This document shows, piece by piece, positions 23,691 through 34,272 of a stretch of DNA of 64,000 bases; position 1 is the first letter of the stretch; the number at the start of each line of letters is the position of its first letter. The DNA is taken from the NCBI RefSeq assembly GCF_034190915.1, contig NW_026947496.1:56244501-56308500 (forward strand). The letters run 5' to 3'. Below the pieces are notes generated by a model, which was not told where the DNA came from, made no database searches, and was given only the letters and a program-made list of their open reading frames with translations. The DNA comes from Cavia porcellus (Eukaryota > Chordata > Mammalia > Rodentia > Caviidae). The position numbers and the translations under genes are program-made.

Positions 23691-24540
23691 AATGATAAAA
23701 GATTTACTTCTAATATTTTAAACATCTGAGTAGATTTAAGCAATATTGTCACCAAGACTATCCCACATTGACTAAATGAGAAACTCTTGGGTTCATGCTA
23801 CAATGCTTTATTTCACCTGATACAATTTGGCAATTTTAACATGCAGACATGGTTTCTTGGTGTAAATAGTTACCTATGGGAATTTGGAGTGATTTTGAGG
23901 GGTTTAACTAAAAGCTTTATATAACTACATTCATTTCATATACCTCAAATTATTTTTTAAAAAATGTGGGTTGGGTACTCATTTTAAAAATACTGAGTCA
24001 TTGGCTCAGTGCAACACTATTGTCTTGGAGCTGTGGAAACTGAGGTGCCTGCATGGTGCACTAGGTATAGCAGTGATAGGGTAAAACTCAGGAGTCCTTT
24101 TGCAACTTTGTCTGGTTAGGAGCCATCAGTAATGCCCAGCTCACATTTGGGACTGATTCCAGAGACCAAATTCTTCTAAGAATTTTGAGTTTAGTGAAAT
24201 ACTAAAGGGGAAGGAAAAGAGAGAACATGGAGTAGTATTCAGAAACATGACTGGTGCATCAGTGATGCACAGCCCCTGAGAGATTTCCAGGGAAAGAAAG
24301 GTGAATCTTCTGGTTCGTAGCATCTTCAGTCAGGCAGCTACCACGCAAGAAGCCATAGGACTAAGATCACAAGTGATGGAATGGACAGTTGTGTTTGAAA
24401 TCATGCAAAAGGATGAGAGTAGGAAGTGACATCTTCTCTGAGGCGGTAATATTGGAATGAGGACTTCAATGAGATGAAGAGGGAGATTTAAGGCTTAATT
24501 TCAGCCTAGTTATATCAAAAGGCTCCAAGACTTTGTTTAT
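23691..24540. other. Unannotated intergenic sequence
   Basis: Nothing recognised. Confidence 0.45.
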
Positions 24541-24735
24541 TTGTCTTTTTTTTTTTTTCAGCACTGTGGATTGTACCTATGGCCTTTCCCTGAGCTATAT
24601 CCCTAACACTTTAAAATATTTGATTTTGAGACAAGATCTTGCCAAATCAGCCAGTCTGGGTTGTAACTTGTGGCTTTCTGCCTCAGCTTCCCAGAGGGCT
24701 GAGAACACAGGCATGGATCACCCTGTTTATATATC
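24541..24735 (-). repeat. B1-ID dimeric SINE, inverted
   Basis: T-tract; ID-like unit 'CAGCACTGTGGATTGTACC...TGAGCTATATCCCTAACAC'; then B1 'TTTTGAGACAAGATCTTGCC...CTGCCTCAGCTTCCCAGAGGGCTGAGAACACAGGCATG'. Confidence 0.8.
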
Positions 24736-25027
24736 TTAATGGAGAGAAGAAATACAAAGTTTCCCATTATTAGGGAACAAATAGAGTTGTTTCTTATATT
24801 CACAGTTTACCCAGCCAATTTGAGTCATTTGATCCTGTTATTGTGTTTCAAATAATGGTAACTTTTTTCCTTTATGGAGCTGGGAATGTAAACTCTCCAT
24901 ATGAACTACACTGATAGTATACATTTGGATCACTAGAGTAAATTGTCATTATAAAGAACTATACTACTCAAAATAGTAGTCAATAGCTCTCTTGAAACAT
25001 GTGTAATCTGAAATTGGAAGTGCTATT

Positions 25028-25383
25028 TGAAAGGTTTTTGCCCCAGATGGGACACTGTAGCCAGTAAAGCCTTGGAGGTGGAACCAAGGAGCTCTATCTT
25101 GAGGTCATCCTCCCCGTGTCTAGGCAATTTATCTGTGGTGCGAAATGAATACCAATGGTCTACCTGCATCACTAATGCCCCTTAGTTAGGCACCACCCCA
25201 AACCTAAGCTACATGTATGCCCCCACACCACGTGTCCGGCGGAGAGAATGCCAGACCCCAGAGGGCCAAGGGGTCTCTCCCCACGTTCTTAAAATAAAGA
25301 TCTCTTTTATTTCATACTTCTTATCTTTTCAGCTGTGCCAAAATCCTATCAGATGGTTTCCTTCTGCGCCGAAAATTCTATCA
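25028..25383 (+). mobile_element. LTR, family-1 copy A, plus orientation
   Basis: It starts TGAAAGG and ends ATTCTATCA, with AATAAA near 25293. Flanks CTATT and TTATT give a 4/5 target duplication, so it is a solo LTR. It carries a second, internal copy of its own end (CCAAAATCCTATCA at about 25338-25351). It faces copy B head-to-head. Confidence 0.85.
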
Positions 25384-25560
25384 TTATTAAGTAAAAGTGC
25401 ACACTGCATTTTGAAGATATGATAAAAGGTAAAATTTCTCATCAATAATTTATACAGACTACATTTTAAAAATCCCAATATTTTAAAACATATAAATGAT
25501 TTTCACCTTTTTTACTTTTAAGACATTTTTTCTTGTGAATGTTTTACATTATAATGTGGA

Positions 25561-25669
25561 TTTTTTTTTTTTTTTTGTCTTTTTCTTTTTTATCGGTACC
25601 AGGGACCAAATTCACAACCACACACTTGCAAGGCAGGTGCTTATGCCACTGAGCTAAATCCCCAGCCCC
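25561..25669 (-). repeat. ID SINE (young subtype), inverted, between LTR copies A and B
   Basis: The subtype tail reads TTTTTGTCTTTTTCTTTTTTATCGGTACC on the plus strand, followed by the inverted tRNA-like body ending TAAATCCCCAGCCCC. Confidence 0.9.
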
Positions 25670-25721
25670 CTTGCATTATATTGTTATAGAACATTCTGTA
25701 AATGTTCCAAACAGTGGCAAT

Positions 25722-26045
25722 TGATAGGATTTTGGCGCAGTTGAAAAGAAGTATGAAATATCAATGACCTTTATTTTAAGAATGCGGGGAGAGACCCCCT
25801 GACCTTCCGGGGTCTGGCATTGTCTCCAGGGGCTGGCATCCTTTCCATTGGACACGTGGAGTGGGGACATACATGTAGCTTAGGTTTGGGGTGGTGCCTA
25901 AGGTGCATTAGTGATGCACAGTAGCCCATTGGTATTCATTTTGCACCACAGGTGAATTCCAAGGGGTGGGGAAGATAGAGCCCCTTGGTTCTGCCTCCCA
26001 GCCTTCTCCCAGCTACAGTGTCAAGTCTAGGGCAAGATTCTTTCA
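25722..26045 (-). mobile_element. LTR, family-1 copy B, 3' LTR of the adjoining ERV remnant
   Basis: 324 bp; on the minus strand TGAAAGAATC...AATCCTATCA with AATAAA. Flanks GCAAT and TTCTC do not match, as expected when only the 3' LTR of a provirus remains. A purine-rich stretch (AAAAGACGAGAA, minus strand) lies directly upstream where a polypurine tract belongs. Confidence 0.8.
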
Positions 26046-26764
26046 TTCTCGTCTTTTGATTATTAGGAAAAAGGGCAAAGTTTTCTTTCTTTCACTGCTC
26101 CCTGCTAGAAGGGGCACTGTACTGGGGTTTAGGAGAATTGATGGGATGACCATTGATGCCCATGTAGAAGCTGGTCCTGGGTGTTTTAACCAGGACAACT
26201 TTATCACTGGTGAATGCTTGCATGTTAGACTGGAAAAACAAAAAGACAAGATGTTCTGAGGAGGCAGGCCACTATTATATTTAAGGACCCAGGTGAGGTA
26301 GAAGGAAAAGTGCCTTTGATTTGGATATGTCATTTTATCAGGACCACATTGAGGTAGAATCATTGCCATGGTAAGGAAGGCTTCTGAAAAATAAGTGTGG
26401 GTTAGGAGGAGTGAAGTTATGAGAGGTGATTATTCCCCCATCTGAAAGGGTAAAAGTTAAGAGGGTAGGTAGGTAAGACTTGTCTCTGGTTTGTATGTGT
26501 GGAAGTCTTTAGGAAATACTGTTGAGAATCCTGCTTTAAGGATAAGAAATTAGGAACCAAATTGGATAACAAAACATGAAAGCTTGACTGTTGTGGCTGT
26601 GAGGCCTTGGTGAGGTGGAGATGAGTGGGCAAAAATATGGTTAGATCTAGGGCTTGAAGGGCACTACTTTGCCTGAGTGATATGAAACCAGGATGGCAGT
26701 CTAGCAACTTTGACCACTGTTGAGGTTGCCAAGAAGACCAGGTATGGACCGCTCTAACTTGGTT

Positions 26765-26873
26765 GTAGTCCTTAGGATGATTTGCTGTAACAGGACTTTA
26801 GTAAGTATATCAGCAGTCTTCCTGGTTGTGGGAAAGACTTTTATGTATCCTGAAAAAGTATAAACAAAGTGAG
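26765..26873 (-). pseudogene. pol integrase-core remnant
   Basis: The frame resembles the integrase block V-x-T-F-(S/T)-G-(Y/W)-x-x-x-F-P-T followed by A-x-x-x-T-K-V-L-L-Q-x-I-I. The catalytic residues further downstream cannot be followed. Confidence 0.6.
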
Positions 26874-27003
26874 AAGACAAAATTTATCTGTCATTCTTGA
26901 CCAGGGTTGTGTCTGAGAAATTGGTGAATAAGGAAAGAAGGGGGTGATATGTATCCCTAAGGAGAGGTTTATTAGTGATAACAGGTGTCTGTTGAGACCT
27001 TAC

Positions 27004-27125
27004 TGTGTCTGGGTCAGTCTGTATAAACACAAGGGAATAGAAAGCACTTTTAAGATTTAAGACTGTAGAGTGAGTGGTGGAGGGAGGGATATGAGAGTAT
27101 GGTATAAGGGTTTGGCACCACTGGG
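27004..27125 (-). pseudogene. pol reverse-transcriptase remnant
   Basis: A P-Y-T/L-type segment is followed by a V-L-(D/N)-L-K-x-A-F-like block, typical of the palm start of gammaretroviral RT. Flanking frames are broken. Confidence 0.55.
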
Positions 27126-27524
27126 TGGAATGGGAAGAAGCAGTCTGGAACTTGCATGAAATAGGCCTTGTTTGTAAATGGCATAGGTTGGCCATCAATA
27201 TCCCCTATAGAGACTAAGGACTTAATATAGCAGCCTGACAGCTCAGGAAGAACCCTATATATGGGCCTCTATGTCCACAAGTATAGAGAATATCTTACCT
27301 GAGACTTTTAGTGGGACTTGGGACTCTGAGAAGGATACTTTAAAGTGGGCTGTGGGCCCTGAGCCCCATCAGTCTTCAGTAGCAAGTTTAAGCAGATCTG
27401 TCAGTGATGAATCTGGCAGTGTTGGCATTTCCTGTGAGGGCTAGAAGTTAGGATGGCTTACCCACTCTCTGGTGGCTAGGACAGTCCAGTAGCCCTGGGG
27501 TAAGATCTCAAAGGAACACCAGGA

Positions 27525-27573
27525 TGGGGCACTCTCTTCCCCAATGACCTTCTGCTGCATTTGAGGCATGGTC
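27525..27573 (-). pseudogene. gag nucleocapsid zinc-knuckle remnant
   Basis: Two frames together carry the spaced Cys-Cys-His-Cys pattern with an aromatic residue before the last cysteine. A one-base shift separates the halves. Confidence 0.55.
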
Positions 27574-28100
27574 CATGAGGGGGCTCAGACAGTTCCACCT
27601 TGTGTCAGTTTACCTGTCTCAGAACTCCAAGTGTCACTGCTATCTCTGTTGTTGAAAACACAAAAAACCATATTAAGGAGGTCTCTGTGGGGTTAGAGGG
27701 TCGAGTTTAGCTTTTTGTGTTGGGATCTGGTTCACAGTAGAAGGTATGTGTAGAATTAATTAAGTATGCAGGAGTCAAATACAATCAACAGAGTATTTAT
27801 GGTTTTAGTAATGGCTTTCCATAAGGAGGACAAGATCCAGGGAATTTTAGGAACTGACATGTCATTTATGTCATATATAAGTAGTTCTTTATGTTATTAA
27901 AATGTCTAGTGCCATCTGAATTTTGGAGGATGGCCTGTTTTATTAATTTTTACCTTTTTATTTAGGAGAGAGATCAGCTATGGTGTCATTTAATGTCAGT
28001 TGAATATAGTTAATTATGGCTTGGCAGAGGGTGGAGCCAGGGCAGGTAGACAGGCTGGGAAAGGCTTAATTTGGCCTCTGTCCCAGTGTTGGTCTTGTTG

Positions 28101-28784
28101 TTTTGCATGCATCATATAACCTTTTTTTGGGAAAGATTCAGAGGTTTTTAGCAAAAGGAATTTATAAGTACCTCTTAATTTTAGCTGTTAAACATGTAGA
28201 AGATTGGTAATAGTACAGTATAATAATAGGCAGTAAGCTTAACATAGAACATTAAATGGCTATCAACCATGAGCATTTTAGAAGATTGATAACAGTACAG
28301 TACAATATGGGCAGTAAGCTTAATATCAACCATGAGCATTTTAACATTTGAATGTCGAAGAAATTTGTGAAACGTCTCTAAGCATATGTCTGGATCTGAA
28401 AGAAAACATTTGTCATGGCTGGAACACAAGAAAAAGGAAACAGAAATAATCCCAATTTTATATTTGAAAGCATGAATATACCATCAGATCAGCAACAATG
28501 AATTGTCTTAGTCATATGAACTTTAGTTGAGCTATCTCACATAACGCTATGGAGATTATTGAAGGCTTTAATTGATAAACAAGGCTGGTAAATTACCAGG
28601 TGGCCACATCCCCGTTTATCAGCCAAAGTCTTGTCCATTGTCTTTTTATCTTGGTTTATTTAGCCCAAATAAACCTTGATTAAATGGTTTGAGAATGTAA
28701 AAAAGGCTGGTGTGGACCAAGAAATAGCATCTCTGAGCCACCGAGCTGCCGGTCATCTGTGTTTGTGCTCAGAGCAGCGCTTGC
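28101..28784. other. AT-rich sequence right of the ERV remnant, with an 82/63-bp tandem duplication
   Basis: It may still belong to the ERV (gag region), but I see no retroviral motif. See the separate entry for the duplication. Confidence 0.4.
28198..28342. repeat. Tandem duplication, units of 82 and 63 bp
   Basis: Both units start AGAAGATTG(G/A)TAA, share GGCAGTAAGCTTAA and end ATCAACCATGAGCATTTT. The second lacks about 18 internal bases. Confidence 0.9.
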
Positions 28785-29130
28785 GCTTGGGGGCGGGGGC
28801 TGGGACTGCTCAGGAGACTTGCACAGCGTGTAAGGCGGGGGGCAGAACATGGAGGATGGGCGGAGCATGCCCAGGGTCGGGGCAGAGTGCCCAGGGTGGG
28901 GGCAGCGCATGCAGAGTGGCGGGTAGGGCACACATCAGGGCGCAGCGCATGGGGCAGGGCTGGGACTGCTCTGGAGATGTGTACAGGGTGCAGGTGGAGC
29001 GTTCAAGGTGGGGGCAGTGTAAGCAGAGTGTGCAGGGTGGTTGGAGTGGGTGGAGTGCACAGGGTGCAGGGCAAGTGGGGTGCAGGGCACTGGGAATGTG
29101 GTGCACGGCGGGGTGAGGGGAAGTGGGAAG
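28785..29130. repeat. G-rich degenerate minisatellite
   Basis: Imperfect repeats of 'CAGGGTGGGGGCAG..GCA' type. A higher-order copy of GGGCTGGGACTGCTC recurs at 28797 and 28957 (period 160). Overlapping long ORFs on both strands are by-products of the repeat. Confidence 0.8.
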
Positions 29131-29721
29131 GAAAGAGGGGCAGAAGGACACGTTCTCAAAACAAAGGCCTAAAGATAGTTTTTGTAAACTTGTCAGTGTA
29201 GTAAGCTATAAATAGGTATGGTTTTTTGGGGGGGACAGGAAGTGGTCCCCAAGATAAAATCTGGTGTGGGGCTGGCCCACGGAGTCACAGTCAGGTGAGG
29301 CAAGGGACCGTGGTGTCTGGGGACAGTACAGTCACCAGAGGCATGACTTCCTGTGGATTTCAGTAACGGCTCTGCCTGTAAGAGCTTAACGCTCTAAAGG
29401 ACGTCAGAGCTTTCCAGTGCGGGGCCCAGCCATGGAGAAAGACTCTGCCTTGGGCTGTCTAAGGACGTGAGAGTGTCATCTGAGTCCAGGGAAGGTGGAG
29501 AAAACCAGCGTGGGGCCTGGCCCAGCACTGAGCTTACAGGATCTTAAAAGAAAGGGACAAATGCTGCAAATTGCAGTCAAAGGGCCAGGCCAGTAGAATG
29601 ACAGGCATTTTGTTTTAGTACTTATAGGTAGCCTTGAAATTCTCCTACATATATCATCATTTGCTCTTCTTGCAAAGTGTATTTCTATAATCAAAAATGA
29701 AACCTAATGTCTGAATTTTAC
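29131..29721. other. Unannotated GC-moderate sequence
   Basis: Short internal similarities (GGACGT(C/G)AGAG twice; GGGGCCCAGCC and GGGGCCTGGCC) hint at an old LTR or leader region. No call is made. Confidence 0.35.
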
Positions 29722-29824
29722 CTTTTTTTTTTTGTCTTTTCCTTTTTATCGGTACCAGGGGTTGAACTCACGATTGCCTGCTTTCAAGGCAGGCGCGTAT
29801 GCCGCTGAGCTAAACCTCCAGCCC
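29722..29824 (-). repeat. ID SINE (young subtype), inverted
   Basis: Tail TTTTTGTCTTTTCCTTTTTATCGGTACC, body ending GCTAAACCTCCAGCCC. Perfect 13-bp target duplication AATTTTACCTTTT at 29714 and 29825. Confidence 0.92.
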
Positions 29825-30061
29825 AATTTTACCTTTTGAAATGAAGGTTAGGAATAAGGTTCTCTTTTCTTGAGCATATTTTCTTCAACTTTTCACGTGT
29901 TTTAACCAATCCCTGTATGTTTTTAATTCTAAATTTAAGTGTAAACTTCTTGGAAAGGCATTTCCTACCCTTTTATCTAAAAGTAAATCTGAGTTTTTCT
30001 TTTGGGGATCTTATATATTTTATTCATAGCAATTATCACTGTTGCCACTGCAAAATTTTTG

Positions 30062-30212
30062 TTTCCGTTTTTGAGACAGGATCTTGGTATGTAGTTCAGG
30101 ATATCCATAAACTCAGTATGTAGCCCAGGTTGGCCTGGAATTCATGGCAATCCTCCTGCCTCAGCCTCCAAAATACTGGGATTACAGGCATGTGCCACCA
30201 TCCTCAGACTGC
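30062..30212 (-). repeat. B1 SINE, inverted, with the internal duplication
   Basis: 'TTTTTGAGACAGGATCTTGGTATGTAGTTCAGG', a second 'CAGTATGTAGCCCAGGTTGGCCTGGAATTCA', then 'CCTCCTGCCTCAGCCTCC...GGGATTACAGGCATGTGCCACCAT'. The doubled GTATGTAG segment is the classic B1 internal duplication. Confidence 0.9.
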
Positions 30213-32216
30213 AATTGTTTATTTTCCATCCTTCATCCTTCTGGTAAAAGTTAAGTTCCACAGCTCACTGTCATATTTGTATCATATAGTACAGTGGCTG
30301 AAAGATGATAAGTAATCAGTAAAAATCAGTGGCACAAATGAATGATTTTAACATCTCGTATTTCCTTTTTCCATAAAAGAATGACAGTATTTTATCTGAG
30401 AAATTTTCCCAATGCAATTAAATTGTAAATAATGATCATAGATCCTTTGGTGATTTGTCACTCTAGTGTTACTGCCAAGAGCTCCAGCTCGGTTACTTCT
30501 ATCAGTGTGAACTTGGGCACATTTTTTTGCCCTCTCTGAACCTGTTTGCTCACTTGTATTAAAGAGGTCTTAGTTGGGAAGATGTGCAGGCAGTGTTCCA
30601 GAGCAGAGATGGCAAATCTTTTAGAGCTTTCAGTGATAAAAATAGCCTGCTGCAGCACATGTGCCAGAGGTTCACGACCACTGCTCTAGAAGAATTTGGT
30701 AAATGCTTCAGAGCTATGAAAAATAGTGATTTTTGATTTCAGTGTGTTGTACATTGGAAGACGTAACTTTAAGATGCTGCTTGTAATGCTGTGACTTACA
30801 CTTACCCCCAGAAACAGAACTTTCAGTGAGGATTTATGTGAAAGCAAGTTCTTGGAATGTGTTCTAAGGACAAACCAGTAAAGGAGTATTTGTGAAATTC
30901 GGCAAAGATGAGGTCAGACAGGGCTTAACTTTATGCCACAGCTGAGTGAAGGTGACACAATCTTACTGGGGAGCTCTGGACACACTATGTCTTACACCCC
31001 AGAGTTCTCCTGATTAGGAAAAGAGCAAGAATGTTGATAGCCCCAGACCCCTGAGCCTTTGGTAACTGCCTTGGAGAATGGGAATGTTTGCATTCCCATG
31101 TACTTCTACTTTGGCTGTTCTGCAGGTAGACAGAAGAGTGAACCCTCTCAAGTAGCCCAAGAGCACATGCTGACAAACTACAGGCTAGTACTCCAAGACC
31201 CAGCATGTGTGCATAGGGGATAAGGATTAGGTGAGAGGAAAGATGTACACAGCACAAACCAAGAAATTCCTGCCTCAATAATAGACTAGTGTACTTGGCA
31301 GTAGAGTTCATCATTATGAGTTAAGATTGGATTTGAGTACACTACCACCTTGTATTTGTGCAGCCTTTCTCCTTCCCTTTGAAGTGTTTCTATATATAAC
31401 TCGTGTGTAAGGATAGCTGAGCCAGGCCTGGTTGGATCATGTGCAAACCATAAAAAAGTAAATTTTCAAGGGCAATAGGTTAAATAAAGGAAAGAGGTTC
31501 ACTGGTTTTACAACCCTGAGTGGTTTCAAGTTTTCAATAAGTCAAACCCCTTAGAAGACACGGCTGAATGGGCAAAGAGCCCTCTTGGGGAAATCTATGC
31601 TTTTATAGTTTGATTTTCTTTGGGGTAAAGAGGAAAAATGCGAGCCATGGTTGGAAACTATCCATTTCATCATGATTCTGAAAATATTTTATAATATTTC
31701 TGTGATGGTGACGATATTTTATAAAACATGCCCTCCAAGCATGACTTATGTTTGAATTCTAAATGTTGCTTTTCATACTTACCTCTACCTAGCTGAAACT
31801 TTGAAGGACAGGCTTCATTGTAGGATGAGCATAGTTAGTGTCTTTTCTTTCCTAGGCACAGAATGTTCCAGCCTCTGTGACTGTCTACAGCTGATACCAG
31901 GGACACCAGAAATGTCAGAGGCCAAGAAGAAACTATCTCTGTAGTGATCTTTGGCTAGTGCCTGGCATGGATGATCCTTCCTGGCTTGAGTTAAGAACCT
32001 TGATTTGGGTGCAGACACGATTCTATTGTATGACCTAGACCTAGGTCTGTATGGGCAGACCTTGCCTGTCTCCTGTTTCTCTATGGTCCTTGAGGTGTGA
32101 ATAGACATTGCCTGTTTAAATGATTAACTGGGAGCCAACAGAAGAATTTGTAATCTGTCTCATGTGAAATTATCTGTCTCATGTAAAATTTGGATGGATT
32201 TCAGTTTTAGTGTTTG
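30213..32216. other. Unannotated intergenic sequence
   Basis: Repeat-like but unclassified text at about 30590-30690 and 30800-31310. ORFs such as 30985-31314 (minus) have no recognisable product. Confidence 0.4.
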
Positions 32217-32458
32217 AGGTTTTTTGTTTGTTTTCCTTTTTGTTTTTGTACTGGGGATTGAACCCAGGGCTTGCTTGCTTTTTTTTTTTTTTAATCACTA
32301 AGCTACATTCTGGAAACCTTGTATTTTTTTTTATTTTGAGAAAAGGTCTTGCTTAGTTGCCAAACTGCTGAGGCTGTGCTCAAATTTGAAATCCTTCTGC
32401 CTCTGCCTCCCAGAATGATGGATTACAAATCTGTTCCACCACTAGGTTTTGTGGAGCA
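32217..32458 (-). repeat. B1-ID dimeric SINE, inverted
   Basis: 'TGTACTGGGGATTGAACCCAGGGC', an expanded T-run, 'CACTAAGCTACATTCTGG', then B1 'TTTTGAGAAAAGGTCTTGC...CTGCCTCTGCCTCCCAGAATGATGGATTAC'. Confidence 0.8.
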
Positions 32459-32465
32459 TAAGCAT

Positions 32466-32560
32466 ACTCAACTCACTTATGCTTGGTCTATGGCTACTTT
32501 TGTGCTATAACAGTAGAGTTGCGTAGTTACAACAGAAACATAATGCCCCAGATAACCAAA
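32466..32560. repeat. Ancient MER-type repeat, copy 3, partial
   Basis: 'TGGTCTATGGCTACTTTTGTGCTATAACAGTAGAGTTGCGTAGTTACAACAGA' matches the centre of the family at 12834, 15065 and 60833. Confidence 0.6.
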
Positions 32561-32627
32561 GATAAACAAGCCCAGACAGATAGTATAATGAGACCTTATA
32601 ATACCCAGGAAAGAGTTTGAGATCAGA

Positions 32628-32820
32628 TTGTCATCACTCAACTCTTGGCCACTGATTAACTGGGTCACTTCCAGCACACAACTTAATTTCTCAGTGCCTC
32701 AGTTTCTGATTCTGTGAAATGGGGATAATGAAAGCCACCATCAAGTAGTTTAGTGTGCATTAATGTCCATTACTTGGAACCATGCCTGGCATATATGATG
32801 TGCTGTGTAAGTACTAGCTT
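32628..32820 (+). repeat. MIR SINE
   Basis: 'CTTAATTTCTCAGTGCCTCAGTTTCTGATTCTGTGAAATGGGGATAATG', 'GCCTGGCATATATGATG'. Confidence 0.85.
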
Positions 32821-32939
32821 TTGCTATTCTCATTGTCATTCATGTTTATTAAAAATAAAATAAAATAAAATCATAGCCCTTGCTCATCCAGCCCCACTTG
32901 CTGCTCATCTCACAGTAGATGTATTCACCATGACAAAGA

Positions 32940-33170
32940 AGAAACAAAGACTGTAGAGTCAAACTGCCAAGTGTGAAGCCTGGCTCCTTCCCTTTCCACC
33001 CCTGGAACCATGAGCCTAATGTCCCCAGGCCTTGGTTTCATCATCTGTAAAATGTGGGGAATAGTAACAACGATTGCTTCCTCTGATTTTTATGAAGATT
33101 AAATAGATGTTAGTGTGTGTAAAGGACTTGGAACAGTGCCTAGCATAGAGTAAGTTATTTTCCATTGCAT
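32940..33170 (+). repeat. MIR SINE, second in tandem arrangement
   Basis: 'CTGTAGAGTCAAACTGCC', 'CATCATCTGTAAAATGTGGGGAATAGTAAC', 'GAACAGTGCCTAGCATAGAGTAAG'. It lies about 120 bp after another MIR in the same orientation. Confidence 0.9.
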
Positions 33171-34238
33171 AGTTCTGATTGGCATTATAATAAATGTACA
33201 ACCAAGAAAGAAAAGTTTCTCTGAAGACCACTCAAAATCTCTACTCATGCCTCGGATGGTATGTGGGCCACAATTTGGGACCTGAGGGAAGGTGTGATGT
33301 CGACAGGCAGAAGGCATGTAGTTTCAGAGGGCAAAGGGGAAAAGCAATGTCTTGTCTCTGCCCTTAGACAGAATCCACCTGAAACATCTGACAGTGGGAA
33401 AATGCTATTTGTGATCACTGGTTACCCATTTCTTGGCTTCTACCATGAAATACATCCCACTCATCCTTTTGAGCCACTGATCATGACTTCTCTGGTTATG
33501 TGACCTTGACTGCTACTGAAAATCACGCTCCAACCTTCTTTATAGAAAAGGTTCTTGGCTTAACTTTTGCTCAAACTCACGCACAATGTTGGCTGGGAAC
33601 CCATCATGGTGGCCTGAGAGAGGACCTCTGATACTTGCTGCATGAGAACTGGATGGATGGATCCTACTTTGGAGGATCCCAAGATGAGAGCAAAGCAGGG
33701 TTCACGTCTTGCTACAAAAGCTAAGAGAGAAAAGGTATATTCTCTCCCCTTCTCCCTGGCAGTGAAAGAAAGGATTCACAATCAGCAATCTGGGACGGAG
33801 GCTCGATGGAGTGACACAAAAGTGTAGACTCAGGGGGATACAGTTTGAAGTGGCACAGTCAGGTGCATAGAAGGAGCTATTGGTGGCAGTGGCTTCATTA
33901 GTGGTTGTCATGGTCCTGGTGAAGCTTTCTGAGTAGACCACTCCCATGGTAATGAGCTTGGCTGTGCCTTCTGCTGGTGTCTGCTTGAGCTGTGTCTTTG
34001 CTTTGTTTGATTCTATGAACTATCAGATATCATTCCAATACATCTCATCTATAAATAACTTAACCAAAGAGATTTCTGCTGTTTGTAATCAAGAGCTGAC
34101 TAGCATTCCACTGTTGGTGAACTGCACCCTAACTGGAGATGTAACCCATTTTCAGTCAGTCCCAGCACTGGACCAGAATCTATACTGGGACAGTGCCTAG
34201 GAGAGCATGGACAATGGTCTACACTTCTGGTTTAGTAG
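33171..34238. other. Unannotated intergenic sequence
   Basis: No gene recognised. The region around 33640-34200 has even base composition but no identifiable frame. Confidence 0.4.
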
Positions 34239-34272
34239 TTTTTTTTTTTTTTTTTTTTACTTAGCTTTATTA
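34239..34272 (-). repeat. Poly(A) tract preceded by AATAAA on the minus strand
   Basis: A T-run of 20 at 34239-34258 is followed by ACTTAGCTTTATT. On the minus strand this reads AATAAAGCTAAGT then poly(A), the layout of the 3' end of a processed, retroposed mRNA or LINE. Confidence 0.55.

Larger units (their letters stand above)
26046..28100 (-). mobile_element. Decayed ERV1-like (gammaretroviral type) internal region
   Basis: Minus-strand reading frames, broken by many stops and frameshifts, show retroviral landmarks in genomic order. There is a CCHC-type nucleocapsid knuckle split by a frameshift (about 27525-27573). Next come a protease-like LVD motif whose active-site T-G is replaced (about 27252-27303), a reverse-transcriptase-like segment (about 27004-27125), an integrase core-like segment (about 26765-26873) and the 3' LTR. 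No env is recognised. The spacing implies large internal deletions. The right boundary is uncertain, and no 5' LTR is seen. It is not capable of expression. Confidence 0.65.

Noticed and set aside
26043..26707. Minus-strand ORFs of 96-108 codons as intact retroviral genes
   Set aside because: They are fragments of a decayed ERV, separated by stops and frameshifts. No complete env or pol frame remains.
28101..28784. A 5' LTR of the ERV in this interval (AATAAA near 28671)
   Set aside because: No similarity to the four family LTRs and no TG...CA boundaries or target duplication could be placed.
28676..29201. Overlapping long ORFs on both strands in the G-rich block
   Set aside because: Low-complexity tandem repeats keep several frames open; there is no start context, conserved motif or balanced composition.
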